64,000 nt of DNA from an uncultured Oscillospiraceae bacterium (GCA_934667095.1 CAKULE010000014.1:1-64000), one strand, 5' to 3'; shown: positions 50,692 through 59,846, counted from the first letter of the stretch. The notes: generated from the letters alone by a model not told the origin. Program-made: numbers and translations.

Positions 50692-50919
50692 TTATTCAAT
50701 GATTTCAGCGATCTCTTCTCCGCAGGGGACGATATCGCCCTCCGCAGAGATCGGCTGGAAAGTGCCGGTAGCAGGCGCCTCGATCTCGTTGGTGAGTTTC
50801 TCTGTGGTCAGTTCCATCATGGGTTCGCCCTTTTGGATGTGCTCACCAGCAGCCTTGAACCACTTGGAAATCGTACCCTCCTGCATGGTCATTCCGATCT
50901 GTGGCATGACAACCTTCAT
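50692..50919 (-). CDS. Free-standing lipoyl-domain protein (N-terminal part of a split E2)
   Basis: A 75-aa protein that is one lipoyl/biotinyl domain and nothing else: MPQIGMTMQEGTISKWF at the start and the modified Lys41 in TTEKLTNEIEAP. It should carry the swinging lipoyl arm between E1 and E2. It stops where a normal E2 would continue with a linker and a subunit-binding domain. AAAGGAGG precedes the ATG. The E2 catalytic domain is encoded separately at 57893-58573. lplA and lpd downstream complete the lipoyl machinery. Confidence 0.9.
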   Translation of the reverse strand: MKVVMPQIGMTMQEGTISKWFKAAGEHIQKGEPMMELTTEKLTNEIEAPATGTFQPISAEGDIVPCGEEIAEIIE

Positions 50920-50960
50920 ATGAACTCCTCCTTTTTATATTTTTTAAAGAAACAGCTTGG

Positions 50961-52466
50961 TCACGTCTGATCTGCGCTGATCTTATCCAGTTCAGCCCCA
51001 AAGAATTTTTCCACGGCCTCATCGCTGGGTCTGGTCGCAAAGCTGACGATCAAGAACACAACAATGTTGAGCCCCAGCGACCAGATTACCGGGTGGATGC
51101 CCAGCGGTCGGGGAATGATAAACAGCGTGACCACCAGCGTCGCCAGGCCAACCACGGTTCCGGCGATGGCCCCCTGCTTGGACGCCCGCTTCCAGTACAT
51201 TCCGAAAATCATGGCGGGAAGGATCTGGGCAAAGCCCGGCGTCGCAAAGGTGTAGGCATAGTCGACGATCGCGGTGGGCCGGGTCAGAGCCAGCAGGACC
51301 GTCGCCGCAATGACCACGACCACGCCGATCTTTCCGTAGAAGATAGCCTTCTTGTCCCTCGCTTCAGAGACAGGCATATTTTTCATGCCATACTTCATGA
51401 TCAAGTCATTGGAAAACACTGTGGCCGCCGCAAAGGTAAATCCGTTTGTGGTGGACATGCAGAACGCCAGCAGGACCCACAGCATCAGGATCACAATAAT
51501 CAGTGGGCAGTAATCCATCATCATCTTAGGCACCAGAAAGTCCGCCTCAGAGGCAGCCAGTTCCCCCTTATACAGCGCGATTCCCAGCATACCCATCAGG
51601 ACGATCGGTATTGTCAGGATGGTATAGAACACCGGGCCAACCCAGGTCATCTTCTGGAAGGTCTTTCGGCCGCTGGCCATAAAGAACTTGGAGGCGATAT
51701 GGGGCGCGGCAAACAGGGCCACCATTCCGCTGATAATCAGGCCAAGGATATTTATGGGACTGTAGGTTTTTCCAAAGCTGGCCGCATCCATCATGTTGGG
51801 GAACTTCTCCAGCGCGGTTTGACCCATCTGGGCAAAGCTGCCGTCAAAATTCTTGCCCACAACAATAAAGATCGCTACCAGCGGCACAACAACAGCCAGG
51901 GCCGCATTGAAGATATCCACCGTGCTGGTGCCCTTCGCGCCGCCGATAACCAGATACGCAATGGTCAGCAGTCCATACAGGATCAGTACCACCGGATAGC
52001 TGACAAGATTGTTGGTGGAGTAAGTCAGGCCATTTGCAACGGCCACGAACTGCACCGTCATATACGGAATAATGAAAATCAGCTGGATCAGAGAGCAGAG
52101 CAGGCCGTAGCCGCTGGACTCATACCGCTCACTCAAAAAGTCAGACAGAGTAATATAATTTCTGCCCTTGCCCATTTTCCACATGCGGTAGCCGATGAAG
52201 GGATAGGCGATTCCGACAAAGGCAAAGCCTGTCGCGGCAATGGGGAAGATGCCTCCGTTCATAATCGTGGACGGGAAGCCGTAGAAGGTAAGACCGCTGT
52301 AAATGCCCATAACGACGGTGCATACCGTGATGACGATACCGAACGAACGGCCACCTACGAAGTAGTTTGCGCTGCTGGACTCACTCAGGCGCGCCTTGGC
52401 CGCAATAGCAAGGCAAACCAAACCATAAATCAATACTACGATAGCAATAATCAGTTCGGTTTTCAT
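50961..52466 (-). CDS. Sodium:solute symporter family protein (second)
   Basis: A 501-aa SSS-family transporter with about 13 transmembrane helices, including SESSSANYFVGGRSFG after TM1 and VIGGAKGTSTVDIFNAAL. Its start overlaps the stop of a 98-aa membrane protein by 4 nt (ATGA), the usual arrangement of SSS transporters with a small partner. It lies inside the catabolic cluster, between ADH and the E1/lipoyl genes, so it probably brings in that cluster's substrate, perhaps a carboxylate. It is only distantly similar to the symporter at 420-1958. Confidence 0.88.
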   Translation of the reverse strand: MKTELIIAIVVLIYGLVCLAIAAKARLSESSSANYFVGGRSFGIVITVCTVVMGIYSGLTFYGFPSTIMNGGIFPIAATGFAFVGIAYPFIGYRMWKMGKGRNYITLSDFLSERYESSGYGLLCSLIQLIFIIPYMTVQFVAVANGLTYSTNNLVSYPVVLILYGLLTIAYLVIGGAKGTSTVDIFNAALAVVVPLVAIFIVVGKNFDGSFAQMGQTALEKFPNMMDAASFGKTYSPINILGLIISGMVALFAAPHIASKFFMASGRKTFQKMTWVGPVFYTILTIPIVLMGMLGIALYKGELAASEADFLVPKMMMDYCPLIIVILMLWVLLAFCMSTTNGFTFAAATVFSNDLIMKYGMKNMPVSEARDKKAIFYGKIGVVVVIAATVLLALTRPTAIVDYAYTFATPGFAQILPAMIFGMYWKRASKQGAIAGTVVGLATLVVTLFIIPRPLGIHPVIWSLGLNIVVFLIVSFATRPSDEAVEKFFGAELDKISADQT

Positions 52467-52759
52467 TTCTGCTCCTCCTCATCCTCCGGCTCCTTCAGTT
52501 CGGGCCAGAACTTGTAGTAATAGACGCAAAGGATCACGATGAGGACCGGTACGAACATGAAGCAGTAGGAGAACAGTGGCATCGGCCACCAGCCCATTAC
52601 CAGCACCTGGGGCAGCTTTCTCCAGCCGAAGATCGCAAAGAGATAATAGATGACCAACAGGATGGTCACGACGATCGAAGCAGGCTTTTTCGGAAGCCAA
52701 CCAAAGAAGCGCTCAGACGGCTTATCCAGGTCATACCGGTAGGTTTTCTTGTTCTTCAT
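52463..52759 (-). CDS. Small membrane partner of the SSS symporter
   Basis: A 98-aa protein with two hydrophobic helices (about residues 28-45 and 62-84) and a very acidic tail (KEPEDEEEQK). The size, topology and 4-nt overlap with the symporter gene fit the small YhdT/DUF997-like subunits found with PanF-type symporters. AGGAGG precedes the ATG. Function as a symporter subunit is inferred. Confidence 0.75.
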   Translation of the reverse strand: MKNKKTYRYDLDKPSERFFGWLPKKPASIVVTILLVIYYLFAIFGWRKLPQVLVMGWWPMPLFSYCFMFVPVLIVILCVYYYKFWPELKEPEDEEEQK

Positions 52760-52778
52760 CCTGTTTTCCTCCTCCTAA

Positions 52779-53834
52779 TCAGAATTCGATCAGGACCTTA
52801 ATGTCGTCCCCGCCTGCCTTCAGGTGCTCAAAGGTCTCCTGCACCTGTTCCAGACGGATCCGGCGGGTAATATACTTTTTCAGGGCGAGTTTGCCGGCGG
52901 CGAGGGCCCGCAGCACAGCCTTGAAATCATCCGGCGTATGTCCCTTGCTGCCGAGAATGCGCTTCTGGAACACCACGGTTTCATAGATGTCCATAGAAAT
53001 AGGCTTGAAATTGACGCCTACCACAACGCAGGTGCCGCCATCCTCCACCGCACGGCCCCGGCGCAGCAGGCGAAGGCCCATATTGAAGGGCGCGGAGAGG
53101 GAAACGCAGTCGAACACCAGGTCGTAGCCGCCGGGGGCTTCTGCCAGAAGCTTCTCCTCCAGATCCGGATCATCGGCCGCATAAAGCCGATCTACCACAT
53201 GGAGTTTTTCGATCCGTTCACGCTTCGGCGCGCTAAGTTCGGTCATGACGATCTTTTCCGCGCCAAATACGCTGGCCCACTCGGCAACGCCAAGACCAAT
53301 GATCCCGCCGCCCAAGATCAGCACCTTGGCGCCGGAACGGATCCCGCTGAGTTTCAGCGCATGGTAGCCGACTGCCAGCGGCTCCAGCAGTGCGGCCTCG
53401 TCGCTGGCCACCTGATCCGGCAGCTTATAGACCCCGCTGGGATACCAGGTAACATATTCGCTGTAGGCACCGGGGTGCTTTGTGCTGCAGCCCAAGGAAA
53501 CCTGCACGACCCGGTTGGGGCATTCCGCAAAGTTCCCGGCCAGACATGCGGGGCAGCAGCCGCAGGGATCATTTCCGGGATTCTGCGTGTACCCTACGAC
53601 CCGGTCGCCCTTCTTCAGTCCGGTAGTGCCCGGATCCTCCACGATCCCGGTGTACTCATGGCCCAGCACCACATCCTTACCCGATGCGTTGCCGTCCTCC
53701 CAAAAATGCACGTCAGAACCGCAGATGCCAACATGCGTTACCTTTATGATGGGGTTGCCGTTGACCTTCGGAAACTCCACGGTTTCCAGCTGAAACTGCT
53801 TCTCGCCGATCAGCCTGGCCCGTTTACACTGCAT
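52779..53834 (-). CDS. Zinc-dependent alcohol dehydrogenase (MDR family)
   Basis: A 351-aa medium-chain dehydrogenase of the sorbitol/threonine/butanediol dehydrogenase type. The catalytic zinc ligands lie in HVGICGSDVH and GHEYTG, the structural zinc Cys in CGCCPACLAGNFAEC (about residues 92-106), and the NAD-binding GGGIIGLG is at about 175. It likely oxidises a secondary hydroxyl of the pathway substrate. It is flanked by an SDR gene upstream and the symporter pair downstream. Confidence 0.9.
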   Translation of the reverse strand: MQCKRARLIGEKQFQLETVEFPKVNGNPIIKVTHVGICGSDVHFWEDGNASGKDVVLGHEYTGIVEDPGTTGLKKGDRVVGYTQNPGNDPCGCCPACLAGNFAECPNRVVQVSLGCSTKHPGAYSEYVTWYPSGVYKLPDQVASDEAALLEPLAVGYHALKLSGIRSGAKVLILGGGIIGLGVAEWASVFGAEKIVMTELSAPKRERIEKLHVVDRLYAADDPDLEEKLLAEAPGGYDLVFDCVSLSAPFNMGLRLLRRGRAVEDGGTCVVVGVNFKPISMDIYETVVFQKRILGSKGHTPDDFKAVLRALAAGKLALKKYITRRIRLEQVQETFEHLKAGGDDIKVLIEF

Positions 53835-53860
53835 AGGTATTCCCCTTTCTCTTATCAGTC

Positions 53861-54673
53861 TCAGATCTTGTATCCGCCCGCCACATCCAGCGCGACACCA
53901 GTAATGTTTTCCGCCGCGTCAGATGCCAGGAACAGTGCCGCATTGGCAATATCCTCCACGGTCTGTTCCTTCTGGGTGGCACAGTTCAGCTTGGCAAAAT
54001 GTCCGACCATCTCCTGGGCACTCATTCCCGCCAGGGCCGGGATTTTAGCAATCATGCCGGGAGCGGCAGCTTCATACATGGGGGTATAGATATAGCCGGG
54101 GCAGATGGCATTGACCGTCACCCCGTAAGGGCCGAGTTCCTTGGCCAGATTCGTGGTCAGGTTCAGCACTGCGGCCTTGGACACCGCATAGGGAACGTTA
54201 AGTACATTCGTAGAATGCCCCACCGTAGAGGCAATGTTGATGATCCGCCCGTAGCCCTGGCCGCGCAGGATCGGGTAGGCCGCCCGACAGGTATGGACCA
54301 CGCCCTTGACGTTCACCCCGTAGGTCAGGTCGAAATCCGAGTCCGGCAGATCGGTAAAGGGATTGCCAAAATGCCTGTTGGCCACACCGGCCCCGTTCAC
54401 GAGGATATCCAGCCTGCCGTAGGTGCACACCGCGGTCTGCAAAAACGTATCGACGGAAGTGGGGTCTGATACGTCCGTTACCACAAAGCTGGCGTCGCCG
54501 CCCTTCCGGCGGATCTCCTCGACCGTCTCCTTCCCGAGGGTCTCCTTCAGGTCGCCAATCACTACCTTAGCGCCGGCCTGCGCAAAGCCGAGCGCAACGC
54601 CCTTCGCGATGCCGCCCGCCGCGCCGGTGATGGCTACCACGCGTCCGCTGTAGTCAAAACTCACTTTTCCCAT
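53861..54673 (-). CDS. Short-chain dehydrogenase/reductase
   Basis: A 270-aa classical SDR. It has the cofactor motif TGAAGGIA (about residues 16-23), NGAG, and the catalytic Ser in IASTVG and YAVSK, with PGYIYTP after it. AAGGAGG precedes ATG 54673. It is the first gene of the minus-strand operon, divergent from the LuxR-type regulator. It and the ADH next to it could oxidise two hydroxyl groups, or the two epimers, of the same substrate. Confidence 0.9.
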   Translation of the reverse strand: MGKVSFDYSGRVVAITGAAGGIAKGVALGFAQAGAKVVIGDLKETLGKETVEEIRRKGGDASFVVTDVSDPTSVDTFLQTAVCTYGRLDILVNGAGVANRHFGNPFTDLPDSDFDLTYGVNVKGVVHTCRAAYPILRGQGYGRIINIASTVGHSTNVLNVPYAVSKAAVLNLTTNLAKELGPYGVTVNAICPGYIYTPMYEAAAPGMIAKIPALAGMSAQEMVGHFAKLNCATQKEQTVEDIANAALFLASDAAENITGVALDVAGGYKI

Positions 54674-54759
54674 CGTTAAATCTCCTCCTTATTTGTGGCT
54701 ACTGACCATAGTATATCGGAGAGCCTGGGACTCCACCATCTCCCATATTCGATATTTTC

Positions 54760-54777
54760 ATACCTCTTTTGGGGTAT
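54760..54777. promoter_or_regulatory. Palindrome in the SDR-luxR intergenic region
   Basis: ATACC, 8 nt, GGTAT forms a dyad midway between the divergent genes. The minus-strand -10-like TATACT before the SDR gene (about 54711-54716) lacks a good -35, which suits an activator-dependent promoter. Binding by the LuxR-type protein is inferred. Confidence 0.4.
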
Positions 54778-54803
54778 ATTTCCTCGCTGCGCCGGTTTCG
54801 TTC

Positions 54804-54831
54804 TTGACACCCAGGTGCAAATTCTTATAAT
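54804..54831 (+). promoter_or_regulatory. Promoter of the LuxR-type regulator
   Basis: A perfect TTGACA (54804-54809), a 16-nt spacer and a perfect TATAAT (54826-54831). The expected leader is about 85 nt. Confidence 0.8.
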
Positions 54832-54926
54832 GGGAAGCGTGGGGCATGTACAATTTGTATAGCTTTTTCTTGCGGTCCTTTTGCTGCCCGCAGGTACTCC
54901 AGCTTTCAATTTAGGAGGATGCCAAT

Positions 54927-55973
54927 ATGCCACAGCACCCGATAGAAAACTTTGCCCAGTTTGTTAACGACTTGGAGTGGCATGCTCACAATACGGACAT
55001 ATTTTTTGACAGTGCATTTCTCCGGCTTCTGGGGAAGTCGTTCCAACTGAACGATCTGGCAATCAACGCCTATCGCAACAACGAATATATCGGTTCAGAG
55101 GTCTACGGCCGAATCTCCCCACTGGTCACCCCGTATCAGCAGGGATTTTATAAGCAGGATTTTTTGTCCCGTTATGTTACCAATAACATTAAGTCCCTGG
55201 CTTTCGACAACAGTTCTGCCGTTGTCCGCAATACGCAGTTTGACACGACCTATGAGCAGCAGCTTTATTTCGACTTTCTCGGCTCCGTCAATCTCGCCTA
55301 TGCGGCAGTTTTGCCCATTTGCGAGGAATTCCGGCTTGTAATCTACAAAAGCCCGGACAAGGGTGATTTTACTGACCCGGAGTTGGGCCTTTTTAATAGC
55401 CTCCTCAGCGTGACCCGCAGCAAATGGAACTCTTTTGTCTCCGCAAAGGACACTGACCGCTCTTCCTGCATTATGGAACGGCTTCTGGACTGCATGGGAG
55501 TCGGTTATGTCATCCTGAACGACGATATGCAGCTTATGTCGCATAACCCAAACGCCGCACAGTACCTGAACGCGCTGTTTCAAACAACCACTGCCCGTGC
55601 GATCCCGATACTGTTAGACCGTCTCCAGGGATGCGCCGAACTGAAATACGAAAATCATCACATATTCCTGTCCTCCTATACGGAGGTCAACGGCTTCGGA
55701 GATGTAAAGGCATACCATTACATTTCCATTCGCCATGCCGCCGCAGCCACAGCCCCCGGCGGTTCCGCTCTGCGCTTCGACCTGCTCACCGCCCGGGAGT
55801 TGGAGGTTCTGGACTATTTTGCGAAGGGCTATGAATACCCCGCAATATCCAAGGCTCTGTTTATCAGTGAAGGCACCTTAAAAACGCATTTGAAAAATAT
55901 TTATCGGAAACTCAATGTCAGCAACCAGCGCCGACTGGTCTATGAGTACGGCGCTTATACCTCCAACCTGTAA
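54927..55973 (+). CDS. LuxR-type transcriptional regulator with N-terminal sensor region
   Basis: A 348-aa regulator and the only plus-strand gene in the last 24 kb. Residues 1-170 look like a GAF-type sensor, residues 180-270 are PAS-like (GVGYVILNDDMQLMSHNPNA), and the C-terminus is a LuxR HTH (LTARELEVLDYFAKGYEYPAISKALFISEGTLKTHL as two blocks, about 285-345). No receiver domain or transmembrane segment is seen, so it likely binds a small ligand in the cytoplasm. TAGGAGG precedes ATG 54927. It probably controls the divergent catabolic operon. Confidence 0.85.
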   Translation: MPQHPIENFAQFVNDLEWHAHNTDIFFDSAFLRLLGKSFQLNDLAINAYRNNEYIGSEVYGRISPLVTPYQQGFYKQDFLSRYVTNNIKSLAFDNSSAVVRNTQFDTTYEQQLYFDFLGSVNLAYAAVLPICEEFRLVIYKSPDKGDFTDPELGLFNSLLSVTRSKWNSFVSAKDTDRSSCIMERLLDCMGVGYVILNDDMQLMSHNPNAAQYLNALFQTTTARAIPILLDRLQGCAELKYENHHIFLSSYTEVNGFGDVKAYHYISIRHAAAATAPGGSALRFDLLTARELEVLDYFAKGYEYPAISKALFISEGTLKTHLKNIYRKLNVSNQRRLVYEYGAYTSNL

Positions 55974-56072
55974 CCAAAACAGGCGGCGGGCATATACTGC
56001 CCGCCGCCTTAGTTTATCACACCGCAGGAGCAGAGCAGGCCGCCCATTATACGGGCGGCCTGCTCTGTCTGC

Positions 56073-57083
56073 CTATGCAGAGAATATGCGCGGAGCACCG
56101 AGTCCCAGCATTTCTCTTGCCTGGTCAGGTGTTGCGACCGGACGTCCCAGTTCGTTTGCGATGCGTACGACCCGTTCTACAATCTGGGCATTGCTCTCTG
56201 CCGGCTGGTGCGGCGCATAGACAGGGTTGTCCTCCATCCCCACGCGGACATGATGTCCCATAATCATCGCCAAGGTGATCATGGCAGTCTGGCAGGCCCC
56301 AATCCCTATCACGCTCAGCAGACTGTTTTTGGGCAGGATCCGGGTGGCGTTGACCATGGATTCCACAGTGGGGTAGGTCCCGTTGCCGCCAAAGAGCATC
56401 TGGAGCCACAGCGGTTCCTGGTCAAAGGCACCGCTGCGGAGCATGGGGAGCACATATCGAAGAATATCGATCTCGCTGTAAACCTCTAACTCCGGTTTGA
56501 TGTGCCGCTTCTGCATCTCCGCCACGACCATATAGGCGTCTCCCACTGTCATCAGATAGTTTTCCTTTCGGATCATGTCCTGATCCCGCCCGGCAAGCGG
56601 CGGCTTTCTGGCCTTCAGGGGCATATAGACAGAGCCGCAGGTAAGATCTACGCTGGACACTTCCGGCAGTGCGTCCAGCGATACCAGCATATTCTCTGTT
56701 ACCTTGAGTCCATCTTCATTCTCAAGGACTGCCCGGCCTCCAAGACAGGTGTTATTAATAATTATGCCGGGGCACTTTTCGCGAATACGTGCGTTAAGTT
56801 CTTTGTAGTCCTCCACATTGGAGGACATTACTGCAAGGTTCTTCGGATCGCGGGCGTGGATGTGCACAAGGCTGGCCCCGGCATTATATGCGTCATAGGC
56901 AGATTGGATCTGCGCCGCCTTGGTTTCCGGCAGGTTCGAATTTACCTCTGCTCCGTGTATGCCCCCCGTGATCGCGCAGGAAATGATCACCGGCGGCATT
57001 TTTGTCAGGCCAGAGCGGGCAATTCTTTCCGCATAGCCAATAGAATCCCGATATTCATTGGTGATTTTCAGCAGATCATTCAT
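56073..57083 (-). CDS. BKACE-family beta-keto acid cleavage enzyme (DUF849)
   Basis: A 336-aa Zn enzyme that joins a beta-keto acid and acetyl-CoA to form acetoacetate and a new acyl-CoA. The metal ligands appear as HIHARD (His74 and His76), with ISCAITGG near the start and VGMEDNPVY late in the chain. ATG 57083 is preferred to the upstream TTG, because AAAGGGAG lies 9 nt before it. The substrate varies in this family (3-keto-5-aminohexanoate, dehydrocarnitine and others). Here the flanking dehydrogenases could make the beta-keto acid and thiolase could use the acetoacetyl product. Confidence 0.92.
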   Translation of the reverse strand: MNDLLKITNEYRDSIGYAERIARSGLTKMPPVIISCAITGGIHGAEVNSNLPETKAAQIQSAYDAYNAGASLVHIHARDPKNLAVMSSNVEDYKELNARIREKCPGIIINNTCLGGRAVLENEDGLKVTENMLVSLDALPEVSSVDLTCGSVYMPLKARKPPLAGRDQDMIRKENYLMTVGDAYMVVAEMQKRHIKPELEVYSEIDILRYVLPMLRSGAFDQEPLWLQMLFGGNGTYPTVESMVNATRILPKNSLLSVIGIGACQTAMITLAMIMGHHVRVGMEDNPVYAPHQPAESNAQIVERVVRIANELGRPVATPDQAREMLGLGAPRIFSA

Positions 57084-57110
57084 CAAAGCCAACTCCCTTT
57101 GGGTTTTAGG

Positions 57111-57881
57111 TTATCTGTGCGTTTCCAATTTTCTGGTACGACCAGCGGCGTCTTCCCTATCGGTCCCGATCCATTGCATCGGAGCAAGCGGCTTGATTTC
57201 CGGCAGCCCTTGAGGCGGTTTGCGCAGTATCTGTGCCGCCAGAGTATGACAGCAGTAGCGGTCATCCGCCTCCAAAGGAATATGATACAGATAGATCTGC
57301 TGCGGCGCCATACGCCGCAAAAACTGCTGTCCGTCCGACGACAATATCTGAAACGGATTGCAGAAAGCAGCCGAGACCGTGCCGTCGGTCATCCGGCAAA
57401 AACCGTCCGCATCCTCGTCGCAAAGCTGCCCATCCCCTGCGATGAATATCCACTCTCCTTCTCCGCCGATGGACACCCAATAGGACTGGTGCGGAATTTG
57501 CTCAAATCCACGGCCATCGTGGGGAGTGTCCTTTGCAAAGATCGTGATGCCCTGCATGTCGATCCGCTGAAGTCCACCATCCATGCCGCTGGACTGAATG
57601 GAACTATCTGAGATCCCAGGGCCATAAAAAGGCATGGGCCCGTTTCGCTCCAGAAATGCATCAAAAAGGCTGCGGTCATAATGATCACTGTGGGCGTGTG
57701 TAAACAGTGCTCCCCTGATACCCGAAAACACTCCCGCGCAATGGAGCATGTCCTGCTTGGCCGCTTCCGGCATCGCGGAAAATCCCTTGTGGGCCCCGTG
57801 AATGGCATCCACAGCAAGTCCGCATTCTCCCCGAAACAGCAGCAGGCCAGAGTTGACCGTATGAAAGATCCTCAGGCTCAT
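57111..57881 (-). CDS. MBL-fold hydrolase of the catabolic cluster
   Basis: A 256-aa metallo-beta-lactamase-fold protein with the metal motif THAHSDHYD (about residues 60-68) and further ligands in DTPHDGRG and the late YLYHIPLEADD. The pattern is like UlaG/lactonase-type hydrolases. A lactone, thioester or phosphodiester substrate is possible. It has only a poor ribosome site and follows the E2 catalytic gene by 11 nt, so translation may be coupled. Its place beside BKACE suggests a step in the same pathway. Confidence 0.75.
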   Translation of the reverse strand: MSLRIFHTVNSGLLLFRGECGLAVDAIHGAHKGFSAMPEAAKQDMLHCAGVFSGIRGALFTHAHSDHYDRSLFDAFLERNGPMPFYGPGISDSSIQSSGMDGGLQRIDMQGITIFAKDTPHDGRGFEQIPHQSYWVSIGGEGEWIFIAGDGQLCDEDADGFCRMTDGTVSAAFCNPFQILSSDGQQFLRRMAPQQIYLYHIPLEADDRYCCHTLAAQILRKPPQGLPEIKPLAPMQWIGTDREDAAGRTRKLETHR

Positions 57882-57892
57882 GACGATATGGT

Positions 57893-58573
57893 TTAGTCCA
57901 GATAAGCCCTCGGATGCTCCAGCACATCGCAGACACGCTCCAGAAAAGCGGTAATGCTCACGCCGTCCACCAACACATGGTTCATGTTTACAATGATGTT
58001 GCAGATGTCGCGGGCCGCAATGCTCCCGTCCTCAAGAACTACTGGCTCTTTGTGAATGCCCGCCATCCCCAGAATAAAGCACTCATTATTGTTAATGATG
58101 GAAGAAAAGGCCCGCAGCTTAGATTTGCTCAGGGAACTGATGGTAAAGGTGCTTCCAGTCACATCGTCCATAGTGAGTTTATTGTTGGCCAGCCGGCCCA
58201 TCATCTCCCGGAACTGGTCGGCGATCTGCAGAAGCGATTTATTCCGCAGATCCCGCAGGACGAGCACCATCAGACCGTTGGGCGTGTTGGCCCCCACACC
58301 GGCGTTGATGCTGTCGTAATAGACGACCTCATCCCCCTCCAACCGCGCATTCAGTTCAGGGCGCTCCTTTAGGCCTTCCACAACGGCCTTCACCAGGAAA
58401 ATCGTATCAGAAACCTTTTTCCCCTGCTCCCGCAATTCCTGCTGCAGCTCCAGCAATTCTGTCATATCCACGCTGATAAAACCGGAAGCGCGCGGAATCT
58501 CCTGGGAACTTTTCCTCATATTATCCCCAATCATCGCCCGCATGCGGCTCAGTTTTTCCCGTCGTTCACCCAC
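57893..58573 (-). CDS. 2-oxoacid dehydrogenase E2 catalytic domain (split E2)
   Basis: A 226-aa acyltransferase made only of the E2 catalytic domain. The active-site motif is HVLVDG (His199 and Asp203; family HRxxDG), and residues 1-25 match the domain's start (REKLSRMRAMIGDNMRKS). No lipoyl domain or peripheral-subunit-binding domain is present. The start is GTG 58573, because TTGGAGG lies 8 nt before it; the longer open frame has no ribosome site. It should transfer the acyl group from the lipoyl protein (50692-50919) to CoA. Confidence 0.88.
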   Translation of the reverse strand: MGERREKLSRMRAMIGDNMRKSSQEIPRASGFISVDMTELLELQQELREQGKKVSDTIFLVKAVVEGLKERPELNARLEGDEVVYYDSINAGVGANTPNGLMVLVLRDLRNKSLLQIADQFREMMGRLANNKLTMDDVTGSTFTISSLSKSKLRAFSSIINNNECFILGMAGIHKEPVVLEDGSIAARDICNIIVNMNHVLVDGVSITAFLERVCDVLEHPRAYLD

Positions 58574-58661
58574 AATAGGTTCCTCCAATTTGATTAAAGT
58601 AATGAAAGTTTCCGGCGCCCCCGCGGATCCAGAGGCGCCGGAGCATTCCAAAATTTTTAAG

Positions 58662-59846
58662 TTAGATCGCCTTTTCTGCCTTGAGCTGAGCGACTTCGTC
58701 CTCCGAATAGCCCAGCAATTCAGTCAGCACAGCGTCATTATCGCTGCCAACAGTAAAGTGCTCCACATTCAGCTTGCACGGGGTATCGGACAGTTTGATG
58801 GGCATTCCCGGATACAGCACCTCGCCCACCCCCTCAACCTGGGTAGGAAGCAGCATTTCTCTGGCCTTGACCTGCTCGCAGGAGAACAGCGCATCGACGG
58901 ACGCAACCGCGCCGCAGGGAATACCGGCAGCATCCAGCGTAGCCTCCGCTTCTGCACAGGTAAAGTCCTCAAGATAGTTCTGCACGATCTCATCAATAAA
59001 GTCCTCGTTCTCCTTGCGGGTGACCATGGAATCAAACTTTGGATCCATCAGTGCCGGATTGCCAATGAGTTTTGCAAACCGCTTGTACAGCGGATTGGAA
59101 CCGGAGTGGATATACACGCTGCCATCCTTAACCTTGTAGACATTGACTGGAACTGCGATATCCCGGTTGCCCCAACCCTTGTCCACGATGCCGTTGCAGC
59201 CGTAGTTGGCTACATGGGGACCAAGCGTCGTAATAAGCGCATCATACAGGGCCACATCGATGTACTGTCCCTTCCCGGTCACTGTGCGATTATACAGGGC
59301 TGCCAGAATACCAACGGCGGCGTAGATACCGCCCATATGATCAGACACCGGCAGACCGGCCCGCATCGGACCGCTCTTGGCATCACCGGTCATACTCATA
59401 AAACCGCTCTTGGCCTGGGCAATATAGTCAAAAGCCGCCTTATCCCGATAGGGGCCGCTCTGACCAAAGCCGGAAATGCACGCCATGATCATTCTGGGGT
59501 TGATCTTCTGTACCTCCTCCCAACTGAAGCCCATAGCCTCCATAGTGCCGGGCCGGAAGTTAGATACCATAACATCAGAGTTCTCGATCAGGCGGCGGAG
59601 TACTTCCAGTCCCTTGGGATTGCGGAAGTCGATGCTGACCTCCTTCTTATTGCGGTTGAATGCAGGATAATAGACATTCACACCATCCTTGAAGGGCGGC
59701 GCAGTGCGCAGATCATCACCATAAACGGCACGCTCCACCTTGATCACCTCGGCACCCAGATCACCCAGAATCATTGTGCACAGCGGGGCTGCGATTACGC
59801 GGCCCAAATCCAAAACGCGGATACCTTCCAAAGCGCCATTTCTCAT
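58662..59846 (-). CDS. Family III CoA-transferase (CaiB/BaiF type)
   Basis: A 394-aa CoA-transferase. It starts LEGIRVLDLGRVIAAPLCTMILGDLGAEVIKVE and has FNRNKKEVSIDFRNPKG. The catalytic Asp is probably that of the VALYDAL segment (about residues 182-188). The family moves CoA between organic acids such as carnitine/crotonobetaine, oxalate or aromatic acids. ATG 59846 follows AAAGGATGG. It lies between thiolase and the E2 catalytic gene, and could activate the imported acid. Confidence 0.92.
   Translation of the reverse strand: MRNGALEGIRVLDLGRVIAAPLCTMILGDLGAEVIKVERAVYGDDLRTAPPFKDGVNVYYPAFNRNKKEVSIDFRNPKGLEVLRRLIENSDVMVSNFRPGTMEAMGFSWEEVQKINPRMIMACISGFGQSGPYRDKAAFDYIAQAKSGFMSMTGDAKSGPMRAGLPVSDHMGGIYAAVGILAALYNRTVTGKGQYIDVALYDALITTLGPHVANYGCNGIVDKGWGNRDIAVPVNVYKVKDGSVYIHSGSNPLYKRFAKLIGNPALMDPKFDSMVTRKENEDFIDEIVQNYLEDFTCAEAEATLDAAGIPCGAVASVDALFSCEQVKAREMLLPTQVEGVGEVLYPGMPIKLSDTPCKLNVEHFTVGSDNDAVLTELLGYSEDEVAQLKAEKAI

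Noticed and set aside
48686..54673. Reading the E1/E2, ADH and SDR genes simply as an acetoin/butanediol (aco) operon
   Set aside because: Some parts fit, but BKACE, CoA-transferase, thiolase, HCDH, two crotonases and a hydroxy-acid-type permease are not explained by acetoin use, so the name was not applied.
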